Source of the DNA: a virus
Direction: 5' to 3' (one strand)
DNA: 64,000 nucleotides
Virus record (IMG/VR): IMGVR_UViG_3300020442_000006
Span: 1-64,000 of that record
This document shows positions 48,228-57,154 of the stretch, piece by piece (the first letter of the stretch is position 1; every line of letters starts with the position of its first letter). The position numbers and the translations under genes are program-made. The notes under the pieces were generated by a model. It saw only the letters and a program-made list of their open reading frames with translations, was not told the origin of the DNA and did no database searches.

Positions 48228-50315
48228 TTAGAAACAGGAGTTGAACTCAGGAAGTTCAAACACTGTGCTTGGATAATCAATGATATTTAGTGCGGTTCCG
48301 TCAAAGTTGATTGCAGTAAAGTCGAACGGATCGAATGCGCCAATATTGCTGCCATCAATAGTGTAATCAATGGTTGTTACAATCGGGTTAAAGATTGTTG
48401 GGTCAACACCAGAACCAATGTTGATATTTGGTGATTTAGGAATCACTGTTACAGGGATACGGTTTGTTCCATCAGGTGTAGAATCTACATCCACAGGACC
48501 AACACAAACCTGTCCAGACTTGTAATCTACAGTACCGACTGAAGATTTAAGGGTAACTTCCTTCTCATCCTGCTTTGTCACCATAATAAGGTTTCCATAA
48601 CCATCATCACGGATATTTACAGGGAGAAGTGCTGATGTGTCATTATCAATGAATGATGTAGCAGAAATAGAGTTAGATGATGTACCTTGAATGGCAAGAA
48701 GGTTTTCTGTGTAACCAGTAGCATAGAATGTACCAGTCTTCACACTTGAATACTTCGGTAAACATTGTCCATCTCCACCAGAACCGTCTCCACTTCCTTT
48801 TGCACCACCAGAGAGATCATTAGGATTCTCGATCTCATTTTCAAAGTCAACACACTTGGAGAAGGTTTGACCGAACTCAAATCCTTCAATATTCATACCA
48901 AGGGTCATATGAGTGACATTACCGCTAATAGCAGGATCTGAATCGTCAATCATTCTCTGATATGCAGAGATGTCAATTCTACCGCTGAATCTAGACGCAG
49001 AACCTTGATTATTGTACTGATCAATGGATCCAAGGATAGTTGTCGCAATTTCGTTATTTGATAGTGAAGTTTTAGTACCATCAAAGAATGCCCAAGTCTT
49101 AGGTCTGATATAAAGTGAAATAGGATCAATAATTACTGGTTCGATAGCAGCAATCGCATATTTCTGCAAATTATTCTTAATACGCTTCTTAGTTGTAGTA
49201 TTCAGCGTAGCACCAGACTTAGTACGGATAGCAACGTACACCTTTCCGTAAACTGGGGGATTTAGACGCTCTCCACCATATGCAGTTACAGATCTTGCTT
49301 GAGGATACACCTTTTTAGTGATGTACTCGTAATCTGACTCAGTAACCGCTCTGTTCTGACTGTTAAACGCCCTAGGAGCGTTATATTTGATGCTCAGGGT
49401 AGTCTCTAGGTTCTCACCGTCTTGTGACCCGTCTATGGTCGCTAGAGAGACACTGGCATTGTTGATGAAACGGTTCTCACTGTCAACAACTCTACCAATG
49501 AAGTTAAATCTCTTACATCCATTTGCATCAGGACCATCTGTACGAACATACTTCAAACGGATGACCTCACCAGAGATCAACCTACGACAAATAACGCCAT
49601 CACCAAAAATGACGTTATAACGTAGATCATCAGTCTCTTCTAGGAAGTAACCACGAGTTGTACCGTCTACATCAACAATATTCTGTACAAGGTTGTAAGT
49701 ATCGATTTCTGTTGACTGTGCATTAGGAGAAATGGACACTGATAGCAGCGTAGTGTCTACATTCTCTGCAGGAATTAAGTATTCTCTCTTGTTAACGTCA
49801 TCAACTGTGTAAGTGTACTCAAGAGTGTTGCCCTGATAGATGATAATCTTATCAAACGTCGCAACACCATCAGATTGATTAACAGTTGCTCTGATCTCGT
49901 TAGGGAGAGTGAACGTGAATGGTTCACCATTAGTAGTAGAAACAAAAACATCTCCCGCTTGGAGAGTGACTTGTGTTGGGAACGATACACCATCACCTAG
50001 GTATGCTGTCTGCACACTGAATCTAACACACGCTTTGGACGCTTTGATAGATCTAGGAGTGTAATTAAGTTGCTTGGCAATCTTTACAACGTTGTCTCTA
50101 ACGGTTGCAGATTCCAAGAATGCCTCGTTCATCGCCATATTAGCGTTGAAGGCAGCATAGTATGTGTTATATGACAGAACGTCCAAAAGATATGACGCAG
50201 CACTACCATCAAAGTCATAGTCCGTGAACTCGTCTCTCGTTCGCAGATATGATCTGATAGATTCTCTGATTTCAGTAAAATCTAGGGATGTTAAATTTGA
50301 GGGAATTGCTGCCAT
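48228..50315 (-). CDS. 6: Baseplate wedge protein gp6
   Basis: A 695-aa homologue of T4 gp6 (660 aa), a baseplate J-like protein whose dimers build the wedge ring. Diagnostic blocks: the N-terminal LDFTEIRESIRSYLRTRDEF, YLLDVLSYNTYYAAFNANMA and NVVKIAKQLNYTPRS, and a central RAVTESDYEYITKKVYPQAR. It follows gp25 in T4 order with a 3-bp gap. Confidence 0.94.
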   Translation of the reverse strand: MAAIPSNLTSLDFTEIRESIRSYLRTRDEFTDYDFDGSAASYLLDVLSYNTYYAAFNANMAMNEAFLESATVRDNVVKIAKQLNYTPRSIKASKACVRFSVQTAYLGDGVSFPTQVTLQAGDVFVSTTNGEPFTFTLPNEIRATVNQSDGVATFDKIIIYQGNTLEYTYTVDDVNKREYLIPAENVDTTLLSVSISPNAQSTEIDTYNLVQNIVDVDGTTRGYFLEETDDLRYNVIFGDGVICRRLISGEVIRLKYVRTDGPDANGCKRFNFIGRVVDSENRFINNASVSLATIDGSQDGENLETTLSIKYNAPRAFNSQNRAVTESDYEYITKKVYPQARSVTAYGGERLNPPVYGKVYVAIRTKSGATLNTTTKKRIKNNLQKYAIAAIEPVIIDPISLYIRPKTWAFFDGTKTSLSNNEIATTILGSIDQYNNQGSASRFSGRIDISAYQRMIDDSDPAISGNVTHMTLGMNIEGFEFGQTFSKCVDFENEIENPNDLSGGAKGSGDGSGGDGQCLPKYSSVKTGTFYATGYTENLLAIQGTSSNSISATSFIDNDTSALLPVNIRDDGYGNLIMVTKQDEKEVTLKSSVGTVDYKSGQVCVGPVDVDSTPDGTNRIPVTVIPKSPNINIGSGVDPTIFNPIVTTIDYTIDGSNIGAFDPFDFTAINFDGTALNIIDYPSTVFELPEFNSCF

Positions 50316-50318
50316 TTT

Positions 50319-50726
50319 TTACGCCTTCTCTAGGAGGAAGTCTACAGTGTAAACAAGTTGTTCACCGATGATTGTGTAATCAATCTCCACTGCTAGTTCG
50401 TTAGTGTCATCCACATTGCAACGAACATCATTAACTGTCACCCTAGGTTCTAGACGTTTCAGTGTATTCCTGATTTCGTCAGTCAAACCCTCAATCATAA
50501 AGACATCGAAGTTTTCAAATAACATCGATTTGACACGAGAACCTGTTTTTGGTTGAAATGGTCTTTCACCAAATTGTGTCAACAACAGGTTCTTCATTGC
50601 CTGCTTGATTGCGTTTTCGTTTTTTACAATAGAAAAATCTTCAGTATTAGGATTTGCTTTCATCCCAATACTGAAGTCTCTAAACTGCCTGCTTAGATTT
50701 TTCTCTGCTCTGAACCTGTACGCCAC
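50319..50726 (-). CDS. 25: Baseplate wedge protein gp25 (GTG start)
   Basis: A 135-aa protein (T4 gp25 is 132 aa) of the GPW/gp25 family: FRDFSIGMKANPNTEDFSIV, VKNENAIKQAMKNLLLTQFG, ERPFQPKTGS, then LFENFD. It anchors the wedge and sheath initiation. The only sensible start is GTG at 50726, because an in-frame TAA lies five codons upstream and the next ATG is at residue 22. The start is nested in a 47-aa ORF in another frame and has its own late promoter (50747-50754), with no strong Shine-Dalgarno. Confidence 0.93.
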   Translation of the reverse strand: MAYRFRAEKNLSRQFRDFSIGMKANPNTEDFSIVKNENAIKQAMKNLLLTQFGERPFQPKTGSRVKSMLFENFDVFMIEGLTDEIRNTLKRLEPRVTVNDVRCNVDDTNELAVEIDYTIIGEQLVYTVDFLLEKA

Positions 50727-50823
50727 GATCTGATACTTGTTTTAAGTATTTATCAGCTCTAGGATCAGTTATTAGTCTCATACCAGATTGAATGAACCAA
50801 TCTGCTTGATCAACCTTAATCAT
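50680..50823 (-). CDS. 47-aa microprotein overlapping the start of gp25
   Basis: Begins MIKVDQADWFIQSGMRLITD and ends QVQSREKSKQAV. A GGAG Shine-Dalgarno sits 7 nt ahead of the ATG. The last 47 bp overlap gp25 in another frame, so translation may be coupled to the weak GTG start of gp25. A candidate late octamer TCTAAATA lies at 50881-50888. No family recognised. Confidence 0.6.
   Translation of the reverse strand: MIKVDQADWFIQSGMRLITDPRADKYLKQVSDRGVQVQSREKSKQAV
50747..50754 (-). promoter_or_regulatory. T4-type late promoter, GATAAATA, for gp25
   Basis: GATAAATA on the minus strand, 20 bp upstream of the gp25 GTG, inside the 47-aa ORF. Good octamer and spacing. A monocistronic gp25 leader starting here would exclude the microprotein's start. 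Confidence 0.6.
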
Positions 50824-50879
50824 AATTGTTCTCCGTTGTTAATGAAGAACTTTTATAGTGGTTCCTATCACTAATGATT

Positions 50880-51038
50880 TTATTTAGATAGTTTCCACGT
50901 GGGAGGATGAAAAGCACAATATTCATTAAATGTGATCTTCATCTCTTTGTTAGTAAGACCGCAATGCTCTGCTGCTTTAGGAAGATTCCATTTAGCACCC
51001 CAGAGCATTTCCATCGCTTCGCGAGTCTCGGGTCTCAC
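50880..51038 (-). CDS. 52-aa conserved-looking microprotein (GTG start, GTGA overlap)
   Basis: Starts at GTG overlapping the upstream stop (GTGA); an ATG also exists at codon 9. It reads REAMEMLWGAKWNLPKAAEH, then CGLTNKEMKITFNEYCAFHP and PTWKLSK. The KAAEHCGLTNKEMK stretch resembles a helix-turn-helix-like segment and the composition is clearly that of a real protein. Function unknown; it lies in the late tail cluster above gp25. Confidence 0.65.
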   Translation of the reverse strand: MRPETREAMEMLWGAKWNLPKAAEHCGLTNKEMKITFNEYCAFHPPTWKLSK

Positions 51039-51181
51039 TTACCCTGACCCCTGTACTTCTTCCTTGCCTTATTACGGGAAGTTGCTGAATATTTGGTGTT
51101 TTTACCGTTACCCTGACGAGTGCTCTTAGGGTTTGATTCAATAAAGACGCCTCCAGAGAGACCTACTTTTGCTCGTGCCAT
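51035..51181 (-). CDS. 48-aa basic microprotein
   Basis: MARAKVGLSGGVFIESNPKS, followed by a highly basic tail (RNKARKKYRGQGK). It lies 35 bp after the PAAR-like gene. Upstream on the minus strand are GATAAATG (51214-51221, a possible late octamer variant) and TATAAT (51205-51210). No clear Shine-Dalgarno. Family not recognised, but gene-like by its junctions and composition. Confidence 0.65.
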   Translation of the reverse strand: MARAKVGLSGGVFIESNPKSTRQGNGKNTKYSATSRNKARKKYRGQGK

Positions 51182-51216
51182 AATTGTTGTGTGACTACCG
51201 TAGAATTATAACACAT

Positions 51217-51738
51217 TTATCCCGCTAGGACATTAGGAGATCCATAAGCGATCTTAGAAGAGCACGGGTACCCCTTCGGACCTAGTGAATCACCCAATCT
51301 ACCTATCGGTATCTTGAACGCCCTTACAGACTGATATAGACCCGTTGAGAGAACTCTAGGGTGACCACCTGATATATCCTCAGCAGTCAGAAGTGAACAG
51401 ACTGTTGGAGTCGGAACAATACAAGTTGCTTTACCGCAAGGACACAAATAGTTAATAATATTGGTTGTTGGTGACAAATGAGGTGTAAATGCATCACCAT
51501 TGATCATAATTGGCAGACCATTGACCACTACCATTGCCCTAGCAGGGTTAAGAGCAGTCAAAGGCACCAAAGGAGTAGGTGGCCACAAGCAAGTTTTGTT
51601 CTTCATCACGATTCCTAACCTAATAGGAGGTGTTTTACACGCTTGTGTAGAGTGAATTGTAGAAGGAATCGGAATACCGTGTCCTGTACAGGGTAAACCG
51701 TTATGATTCGCTACTGGTTTGTTTAATCCTAGTGCCAT
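51217..51738 (-). CDS. PAAR-like tail spike tip protein (gp5.4-like role)
   Basis: A 173-aa protein rich in Pro, Gly, Cys and His. It opens MALGLNKPVANHNGLPCTGH, contains VVNGLPIMINGDAFTPH, and ends with the PAAR-type GDSLGPKGYPCSSKIAYGSP pattern (GD...G...CSS.I..GSPNV..G). PAAR proteins cap the membrane-piercing spike of contractile tails, often with a bound metal at the tip; T4 uses gp5.4. It starts at the stop of the 1143-aa structural gene. Confidence 0.75.
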   Translation of the reverse strand: MALGLNKPVANHNGLPCTGHGIPIPSTIHSTQACKTPPIRLGIVMKNKTCLWPPTPLVPLTALNPARAMVVVNGLPIMINGDAFTPHLSPTTNIINYLCPCGKATCIVPTPTVCSLLTAEDISGGHPRVLSTGLYQSVRAFKIPIGRLGDSLGPKGYPCSSKIAYGSPNVLAG

Positions 51739-54700
51739 TAGTAGTCCGTTAGATCACATTCGTCGAAATAGGGGTTCCCAAAGTTATCTAGGGACCTATC
51801 CATAAGGATGGTTGCCCCTGTTAAGTAGTTTGTATAGTTCAATCTACCTCCAATCGGAGCAAGTTCGATGTTATTGTCAACATCTGAGATCGCACCTGGG
51901 TCAAAAGCGATGGTTGCATAGATCACATTCCTCAATGCTGCACAGTTAGAGAAGTAATTACTGAATGGAGCATTGGTACAAAGACTACTTGCCCAGGTAT
52001 CACTCGGATTTCCACTGTTATTCCAAGAGTTATAAGCATCCAACACACCATCTACCACAAAATTATGCCAACACGGGTTAGGAAACTTGCCTCCAGAGCA
52101 GGATGAGAGTTGAATTGTGTTGTATGTAAGGGTATAGGTCTGTGTTACACCTGTTTCTGAGTTAGTAACAGTGTGTGTAGAGGTGCCTGTACCATAAGAA
52201 CTGAAGTTTCCATCACCTAACCACGTCTCCAACTGCTCTAATTCTGTACCATAGAAGTCAAAAGTGTTCTCATCACCTGAATCTGGGACGAATGTGTACT
52301 GACCTTTACCAGTTTCATAGCATTTACCCTCTACATTTGACCCTCTCTTACAAGAATGCGACTTATCCTTACCTGCAATACCCACAATACGCGGTGCAGT
52401 GAGGGTTGGTTTGGGCAATTCCTTCAAAAAGTCAATAAAATCAGTGTTTATTGCCTCTCCTTTCTTAATTACATTACCTTCAACCTCCATTGTTACCTTA
52501 ACTTGTGCGTGTTCTCTGCTAGATCCGCAATATTTGTACGGTAAAAATCCAAAAGTACGCGAAACTCCGTCTTTTCCGACCTTAACTTCGGGACAAGGTA
52601 TGTCAAAGAAGCGTCTGACACCGTATAAAACGCTTTGTGACACCTCAAGACACTCTCCACCGAGGATTCCGTTCATTCCATTGTTCAATCTACGGTTAAT
52701 TGTGCTAGAACTGTCCTCACTATCAGTAACAAGACGAGTAATTGCTTCTTCTTCCTTCTCTAGATTGGGATTATACTGCTTTGCCTGTGCATATAACTTT
52801 GAAGGATCGATGTAAGTTGACAGTTTATGCCAGTCTGCACCGATTCCTGGGTCTAAACACTCAACAGGAATCACATCTTTACAGAACTTCATCTTCTCAG
52901 TATCACTTTTTTCGTGTGCTTTGAGGTAAGATGTCGTATATGTGGTTGTAATAGGTTCGTCAAACTCCTTAACAGCGTCTGAATAGGCAGATTGTGCGTC
53001 ATCAAACAAAGTATTGGTCGAAACGGTCACAATATTGCCATTTTCATCCCGAACTTGAGCAGGAGTGTCTACCATCGGCATATCTGGGTCATTAAATGAC
53101 TTATTGAAGCGTGCAGAGGTCTCTTTCATCCCACCACCGATGAAATCGTCTTGTCTGGACTCAGTTTCCCTCTCTACAACGTAAACAGCAACCTTATCTC
53201 CAGGTGTATAACCTTTTCCCTTCTCAGTAATGGTTACAGACTTAACAGCACCCTCTTCATTCAGTGTAATACGTGCTTTTGCCTGTTTAACTTCCTTTTG
53301 GAATCCTGCATCAGTCAGAAACTTCTCTTTTCTGATTTTACGCACTAATTTACGAGGTGCCTTGTCTGCATTCTCGAATTCATCGCTAGTTTCAAGATTA
53401 ATGTTGTAATTATTGAGTTTACTGTCTGCAAATGCCTCAACTTGGTTCTCTGCGGTATCTGTGAACCCTTCTTCCTTCAATTCGTCGGGAATAGACACCA
53501 CAACATCGGGATTGATGTAACCAAGACCCGCATTGATGATCTCAATCGACCCAACACGCCCTTTTTTGTCAATAGTTGCCTCTAGAATCGCTTCATCGAG
53601 TGTTCTTCTTGGAATTAACGCTCTATTATCAATTTCTACCTTAAAATAACTGATTTTTTTCGGAAATTCGTACACTCCGAAGAAAGCAGCGCGATCTTTG
53701 ATGCCATAACCCGCTAAAGCGAGTCCAGTTGCACCATCAGGAGCGGTAATTGTCTCATTATAACTAAAAGTCTGTCCTAAACGGTTCTTTTTCTGCCTTA
53801 AACGCATATAACCGCATCTAAGTTCGTCTCCAAAGTACCTAACTTGACTAATACGCCATCCTTTGAGGGTATCACCGATCAAAAACGCACCAGTTGACGA
53901 TGTATAACGGAAAAACAGCATCTGATCGTCTGTTCCACACCCCCAGAATGAATCAGCGATGCCATCTCCGTTAGGTGCAGCAACTTTTATGTGTGTTTTC
54001 TGCGTTTGCCACGCATCTTCTCTAATCTTATAGTAGATACTCCTATATGTGACGGTAGGTTCTTCCTCATCATCATAAGAACCACTAATACAGGGAGCAT
54101 CAGTAGTAGTGAAGTTGATACCAAAGACAGGTCCCGCAAATGGATACTCTGTATTATACAGATAGTACACAAACTGCCCTTCAAAGGCATCGTGGAATCC
54201 TAAGAACCTAGGCAGTGCACATTTGACTGCTCCGTTCTTACCAAAGTACCATTCGAAGTTTGCCTGAGTAGATGCAATGTCTGCTGCATTAGGATCACCC
54301 CACCCCTGCTGTGCAGGAGTCAGTGTTTCGTCTTCATATCTCCTTTGAGAGTAAGTTTCATCGTATTGATACCAAGAACTACGGTCTACTTCACCAGTAT
54401 TCTGTGGACCACCAGTGTCTATGACAGTTCCTCTCCTTCTAGGAGCGAATGCATTCATCACATACCCATAGATACCCTGATATTGGTATTCTTGCCCTCT
54501 GGGTTTAGGTGAGTCAGGTACTCCTGGGATACCAATCTGTAGATTGACCTCTCCTGCAGGGTTTACGGTGTAGAAATCATCTACATCACCGTTTGAGTTC
54601 TTTCTATAATGATATAGAGGTTGCAGTGTCTCACCTGGGTTCAGTACATCACTAGGTGCACTATTACTAGTGAAGATATGCCCAAGCAGTTCTACAGCAC

Positions 54701-55169
54701 CACTAGAAGAACTAGAAAAATAAGAATTAAAGTTTGAAGAATCATAATGTAAGTATAACGGACTTGTCCCAGTTTGGGAAGATGCCATCAAGTAAAATGA
54801 CCAGATACCATTCCTAGGTTCTCTGTTATATCTCTTTGGGTTCTGTGGAGACTTATCAGGCATCTCCGTGTCATACCAATAAGTATGATCCTCTCTTCGT
54901 GCACTATAAAAACGATATACTTCTCTTCTCTCTACTTCACAGTGTGCAATACAAGTCTCATTCTGTACACCGATATAATATACCTCATCACGACCAAAGG
55001 CATAGGAACCAGGTCCCATACCTTCAATCTGTATCTGCCCAAGCGGTCTCCCATCCTCATCATTGCCTGAGAAGGACGGGTGATCATCAGTTGTGTATTG
55101 ACGTTGGTAGTCATAAGAATCAATAGGATTCTCATAACTTCTCCCCGTTTCAATTATGAATATGCTCAC
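51738..55169 (-). CDS. Tail/baseplate structural protein with DUF5648-like N-terminal repeats, 1143 aa
   Basis: Residues about 75-245 contain two copies of a pattern seen in DUF5648-type secreted proteins: VYRFYSARREDHTYWYDTE, and PLYHYRKNSNGDVDDFYTVN ending YQYQGIYGYVMNAF. These are likely small beta domains for surface binding. The centre has GxGY modules (NAGLGYINPD, TEKGKGYTPGD) shared with other tail proteins here. Several Cys residues lie in the C-terminal half (GCGTDDQM, CLEVSQSV, CSGGKFPNPCW). It precedes the PAAR-like gene, so it may be baseplate-central or spike-associated. No T4 counterpart recognised. Confidence 0.75.
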   Translation of the reverse strand: MSIFIIETGRSYENPIDSYDYQRQYTTDDHPSFSGNDEDGRPLGQIQIEGMGPGSYAFGRDEVYYIGVQNETCIAHCEVERREVYRFYSARREDHTYWYDTEMPDKSPQNPKRYNREPRNGIWSFYLMASSQTGTSPLYLHYDSSNFNSYFSSSSSGAVELLGHIFTSNSAPSDVLNPGETLQPLYHYRKNSNGDVDDFYTVNPAGEVNLQIGIPGVPDSPKPRGQEYQYQGIYGYVMNAFAPRRRGTVIDTGGPQNTGEVDRSSWYQYDETYSQRRYEDETLTPAQQGWGDPNAADIASTQANFEWYFGKNGAVKCALPRFLGFHDAFEGQFVYYLYNTEYPFAGPVFGINFTTTDAPCISGSYDDEEEPTVTYRSIYYKIREDAWQTQKTHIKVAAPNGDGIADSFWGCGTDDQMLFFRYTSSTGAFLIGDTLKGWRISQVRYFGDELRCGYMRLRQKKNRLGQTFSYNETITAPDGATGLALAGYGIKDRAAFFGVYEFPKKISYFKVEIDNRALIPRRTLDEAILEATIDKKGRVGSIEIINAGLGYINPDVVVSIPDELKEEGFTDTAENQVEAFADSKLNNYNINLETSDEFENADKAPRKLVRKIRKEKFLTDAGFQKEVKQAKARITLNEEGAVKSVTITEKGKGYTPGDKVAVYVVERETESRQDDFIGGGMKETSARFNKSFNDPDMPMVDTPAQVRDENGNIVTVSTNTLFDDAQSAYSDAVKEFDEPITTTYTTSYLKAHEKSDTEKMKFCKDVIPVECLDPGIGADWHKLSTYIDPSKLYAQAKQYNPNLEKEEEAITRLVTDSEDSSSTINRRLNNGMNGILGGECLEVSQSVLYGVRRFFDIPCPEVKVGKDGVSRTFGFLPYKYCGSSREHAQVKVTMEVEGNVIKKGEAINTDFIDFLKELPKPTLTAPRIVGIAGKDKSHSCKRGSNVEGKCYETGKGQYTFVPDSGDENTFDFYGTELEQLETWLGDGNFSSYGTGTSTHTVTNSETGVTQTYTLTYNTIQLSSCSGGKFPNPCWHNFVVDGVLDAYNSWNNSGNPSDTWASSLCTNAPFSNYFSNCAALRNVIYATIAFDPGAISDVDNNIELAPIGGRLNYTNYLTGATILMDRSLDNFGNPYFDECDLTDY

Positions 55170-55446
55170 TCTTTAACTGGGCAATATCTTCTTCAATTTT
55201 ATTTAGTCGCTCAAACAGATTATCAAACAGTGCAGTCAGGTTCAAGTGCTTATCCTCACCCTCAGGTTTGTACTGAATCATATCAGCGCCCCTCTGGAGG
55301 AAAGACTCTACAGTTGCCTGACGGTGTGCAAGGTTCTTAATAGAAGAAGCAACCTTCTCAAATCTCCATTCCAGTTCTGCCTCATAAGAGTCAAACTGTG
55401 GTACACCTGGGGTAGGTTGCTGCTCAGCAGGAAAGTCAATGCTCAT
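55150..55446 (-). CDS. Hypothetical coiled-coil protein, 98 aa
   Basis: Helical with heptads (YEAELEWRFEKVASSIKNLA and LFDNLFERLNKIEEDIAQLK). It overlaps the start of the 1143-aa gene by 20 bp and begins within the stop of the upstream HNH gene (ATGA). A small tail assembly or trimerisation factor is plausible; family not recognised. Confidence 0.72.
   Translation of the reverse strand: MSIDFPAEQQPTPGVPQFDSYEAELEWRFEKVASSIKNLAHRQATVESFLQRGADMIQYKPEGEDKHLNLTALFDNLFERLNKIEEDIAQLKSEHIHN
55200..55207 (-). promoter_or_regulatory. Possible late promoter, ACTAAATA
   Basis: ACTAAATA on the minus strand, 30 bp upstream of the 1143-aa gene. It deviates from NATAAATA at one position, and CTAAATA also occurs inside coding regions of this window, so this is a weak call resting on its placement. 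Confidence 0.35.
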
Positions 55447-56327
55447 ACGAAAAATTGATCAAGTACAGATTCTTTAGAAGAGACGAATGCTTCTTCGTGA
55501 CTATTACTATGGTTTCCACCACGAGCAATCAATGCCTCGAAGTTGTTATCAACGCCCCTCTTGCGTTCTAGGTTTGTCCACCTACTATCATAACACCTTT
55601 GGTTCATATGATCAATCTCAAATAGAGATGCCATCTTACGTTTGCCCTTCTTGGACATACGATCCCAACCAATGTCCCTCAAGAACTCAGTGTCCCTGCA
55701 GGTAGGAGGAACTTCACATATATCAATGAAGGTGGCAGCGATGATCTGATGTGATCCAATGTCCTTTGTACCGTGCTCTGCAGCAGCACTTACAAATGGA
55801 GCATTCTTACCATTCACCCCCTCTGGGAGAAGCAATGGAGCGAAGTACCACTTATCACCATCACGATACTTAATTTTATAATGAATACGATCTCTCCACT
55901 TACCGTCCAGACCTTTCGTACTCTTCATCTTACCGAACGCTAGACAGTTATACTCTCGGGACCACGTTTCATTACACTTATACTTCTTATTATGACTGGG
56001 ATGATGCACGTGACTCACAAGTCGCCCCAGATTGCTCACGTGGTAGTACGGTATGATAACTTCCCTACCAGATTCATAATGACGCAAGCATCTCCAGATC
56101 TCTCCAGGCAGACACGTTACTACAGTCCCTTTCGGACATCCCCTCAAACCCAATACCTCTATTAGTTCATTATCTCCCTTAACTTCCAGTTCTTCTAACA
56201 ATTCCTTTCGACGCGGCGCTTGCACGTCATTTCCAGAGTTCTTCGTATTCAGAGGTTGCGTAAAGTTAGGTACCCAGTTCTGGTCCCAGTTCCTATCGTA
56301 GGTCCACGTATAGAGTTCGTATTTCAT
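55443..56327 (-). CDS. NUMOD4/HNH endonuclease, 294 aa
   Basis: A NUMOD4-like region at about 75-105 (GEIWRCLRHY ... YYHVSNLGRLVSH), an intermediate SHQIIAATF block (about 192-200), and an HNH core at 236-262 (FEIDHMNQRCYDSRWTNLER: Asp239-His240, Asn242, Asn252) identify a homing-type endonuclease. Such genes are mobile in T4-like phages and nick or cut at target loci. It stands alone, not in an intron, and is coupled by ATGA to the downstream coiled-coil gene, so it is embedded in the late operon. A 57-bp gap without features separates it from the oxygenase gene. Confidence 0.82.
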   Translation of the reverse strand: MKYELYTWTYDRNWDQNWVPNFTQPLNTKNSGNDVQAPRRKELLEELEVKGDNELIEVLGLRGCPKGTVVTCLPGEIWRCLRHYESGREVIIPYYHVSNLGRLVSHVHHPSHNKKYKCNETWSREYNCLAFGKMKSTKGLDGKWRDRIHYKIKYRDGDKWYFAPLLLPEGVNGKNAPFVSAAAEHGTKDIGSHQIIAATFIDICEVPPTCRDTEFLRDIGWDRMSKKGKRKMASLFEIDHMNQRCYDSRWTNLERKRGVDNNFEALIARGGNHSNSHEEAFVSSKESVLDQFFV

Positions 56328-56384
56328 AGTAGTTTTAGAATAGTTACGACGCTCGCGGGGTAACGTCTTAGTATGTTTAATACC

Positions 56385-56954
56385 TTAGAAGTAATTTAAG
56401 TTTAGCACAAATCGAAATTTAGTGTCTGTAGTTGATGTACCTGCGTGTGGTATGTTTACTGGAAAGAAGACAATCCTGTTCGCCTTAGATTGAACTCTGG
56501 TCCCGTCCTTGAAGAACGTATAACCATCGTTATCATTCAGATAGAACACAGCGGTTGTAGCGCCCTTAAAGACGTTCTCACCACCGTCAGGATGATACTC
56601 CCCACAGTCTGTGTGATAATCGTATTCTATTAATTCGTCTGTGTGATGGTTTAGATTCGCCTTGACACGTATTAACGCTCTCGGTTGTATCCGATTGATC
56701 AAAGGTAAGATCAAATCCCACTGTGGACTCTGAGGTCTCCCGCCCTCATAGAACTTGTGTACCATCTGCCAATTATATATCTCTTTCTTCTGTAATTCTG
56801 GGTCAATCATCCTTGCCACGTGCATTACCTTTGCGTGGTTCAAATACCAAGGAAAGCATTGGTCACCACATATCGCCTCTCTCATCTCAGAGAACTCTTC
56901 CTCTGGTAGGAAATTATCAACGATACGTTGATGCTGCATCTTGTGCATTGTCAT
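56385..56954 (-). CDS. 2OG-Fe(II) oxygenase (prolyl 4-hydroxylase-like)
   Basis: A 189-aa double-stranded beta-helix oxygenase with the full iron site His114-x-Asp116 (YHTD) and His170 (IPHAG), and the 2-oxoglutarate-binding Arg181 eleven residues later (KFRFVLNLNYF). Such proteins are frequent in cyanophages and resemble prolyl-4-hydroxylases; the substrate is unknown. The start overlaps the upstream stop (ATGA). ATGs at codons 3 and 6 are alternatives. Confidence 0.9.
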   Translation of the reverse strand: MTMHKMQHQRIVDNFLPEEEFSEMREAICGDQCFPWYLNHAKVMHVARMIDPELQKKEIYNWQMVHKFYEGGRPQSPQWDLILPLINRIQPRALIRVKANLNHHTDELIEYDYHTDCGEYHPDGGENVFKGATTAVFYLNDNDGYTFFKDGTRVQSKANRIVFFPVNIPHAGTSTTDTKFRFVLNLNYF

Positions 56955-57154
56955 ACAAATCCCTCAGTACAATCTAACTTCTCTCTCAGGGACTTGTGTA
57001 ACGCTTGTACCTTTGCTAACTCCTTGCCACCACATACTTCTGGTTTATACATCAGTGCCCAAGCACCACTATTACAAATCAGTTGACGTTCTTCTTTCGT
57101 CACAGTGATGGTCCAAGTTTCAGATGTCACAGTCTGTGTCTGACGCAATTTCAT
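56951..57154 (-). CDS. Hypothetical protein, 67 aa
   Basis: MKLRQTQTVTSETWTITVTK suggests an N-terminal beta hairpin followed by a helical part (GGKELAKVQALHKSLREKLD). It overlaps the upstream 61-aa gene by 35 bp and is coupled by ATGA to the oxygenase. Family not recognised. Confidence 0.65.
   Translation of the reverse strand: MKLRQTQTVTSETWTITVTKEERQLICNSGAWALMYKPEVCGGKELAKVQALHKSLREKLDCTEGFV

Noticed and set aside
56328-56384. Possible hairpin in the gap between the oxygenase and HNH genes
   Set aside because: The stem is only about 5 bp with a long loop and no T-run.
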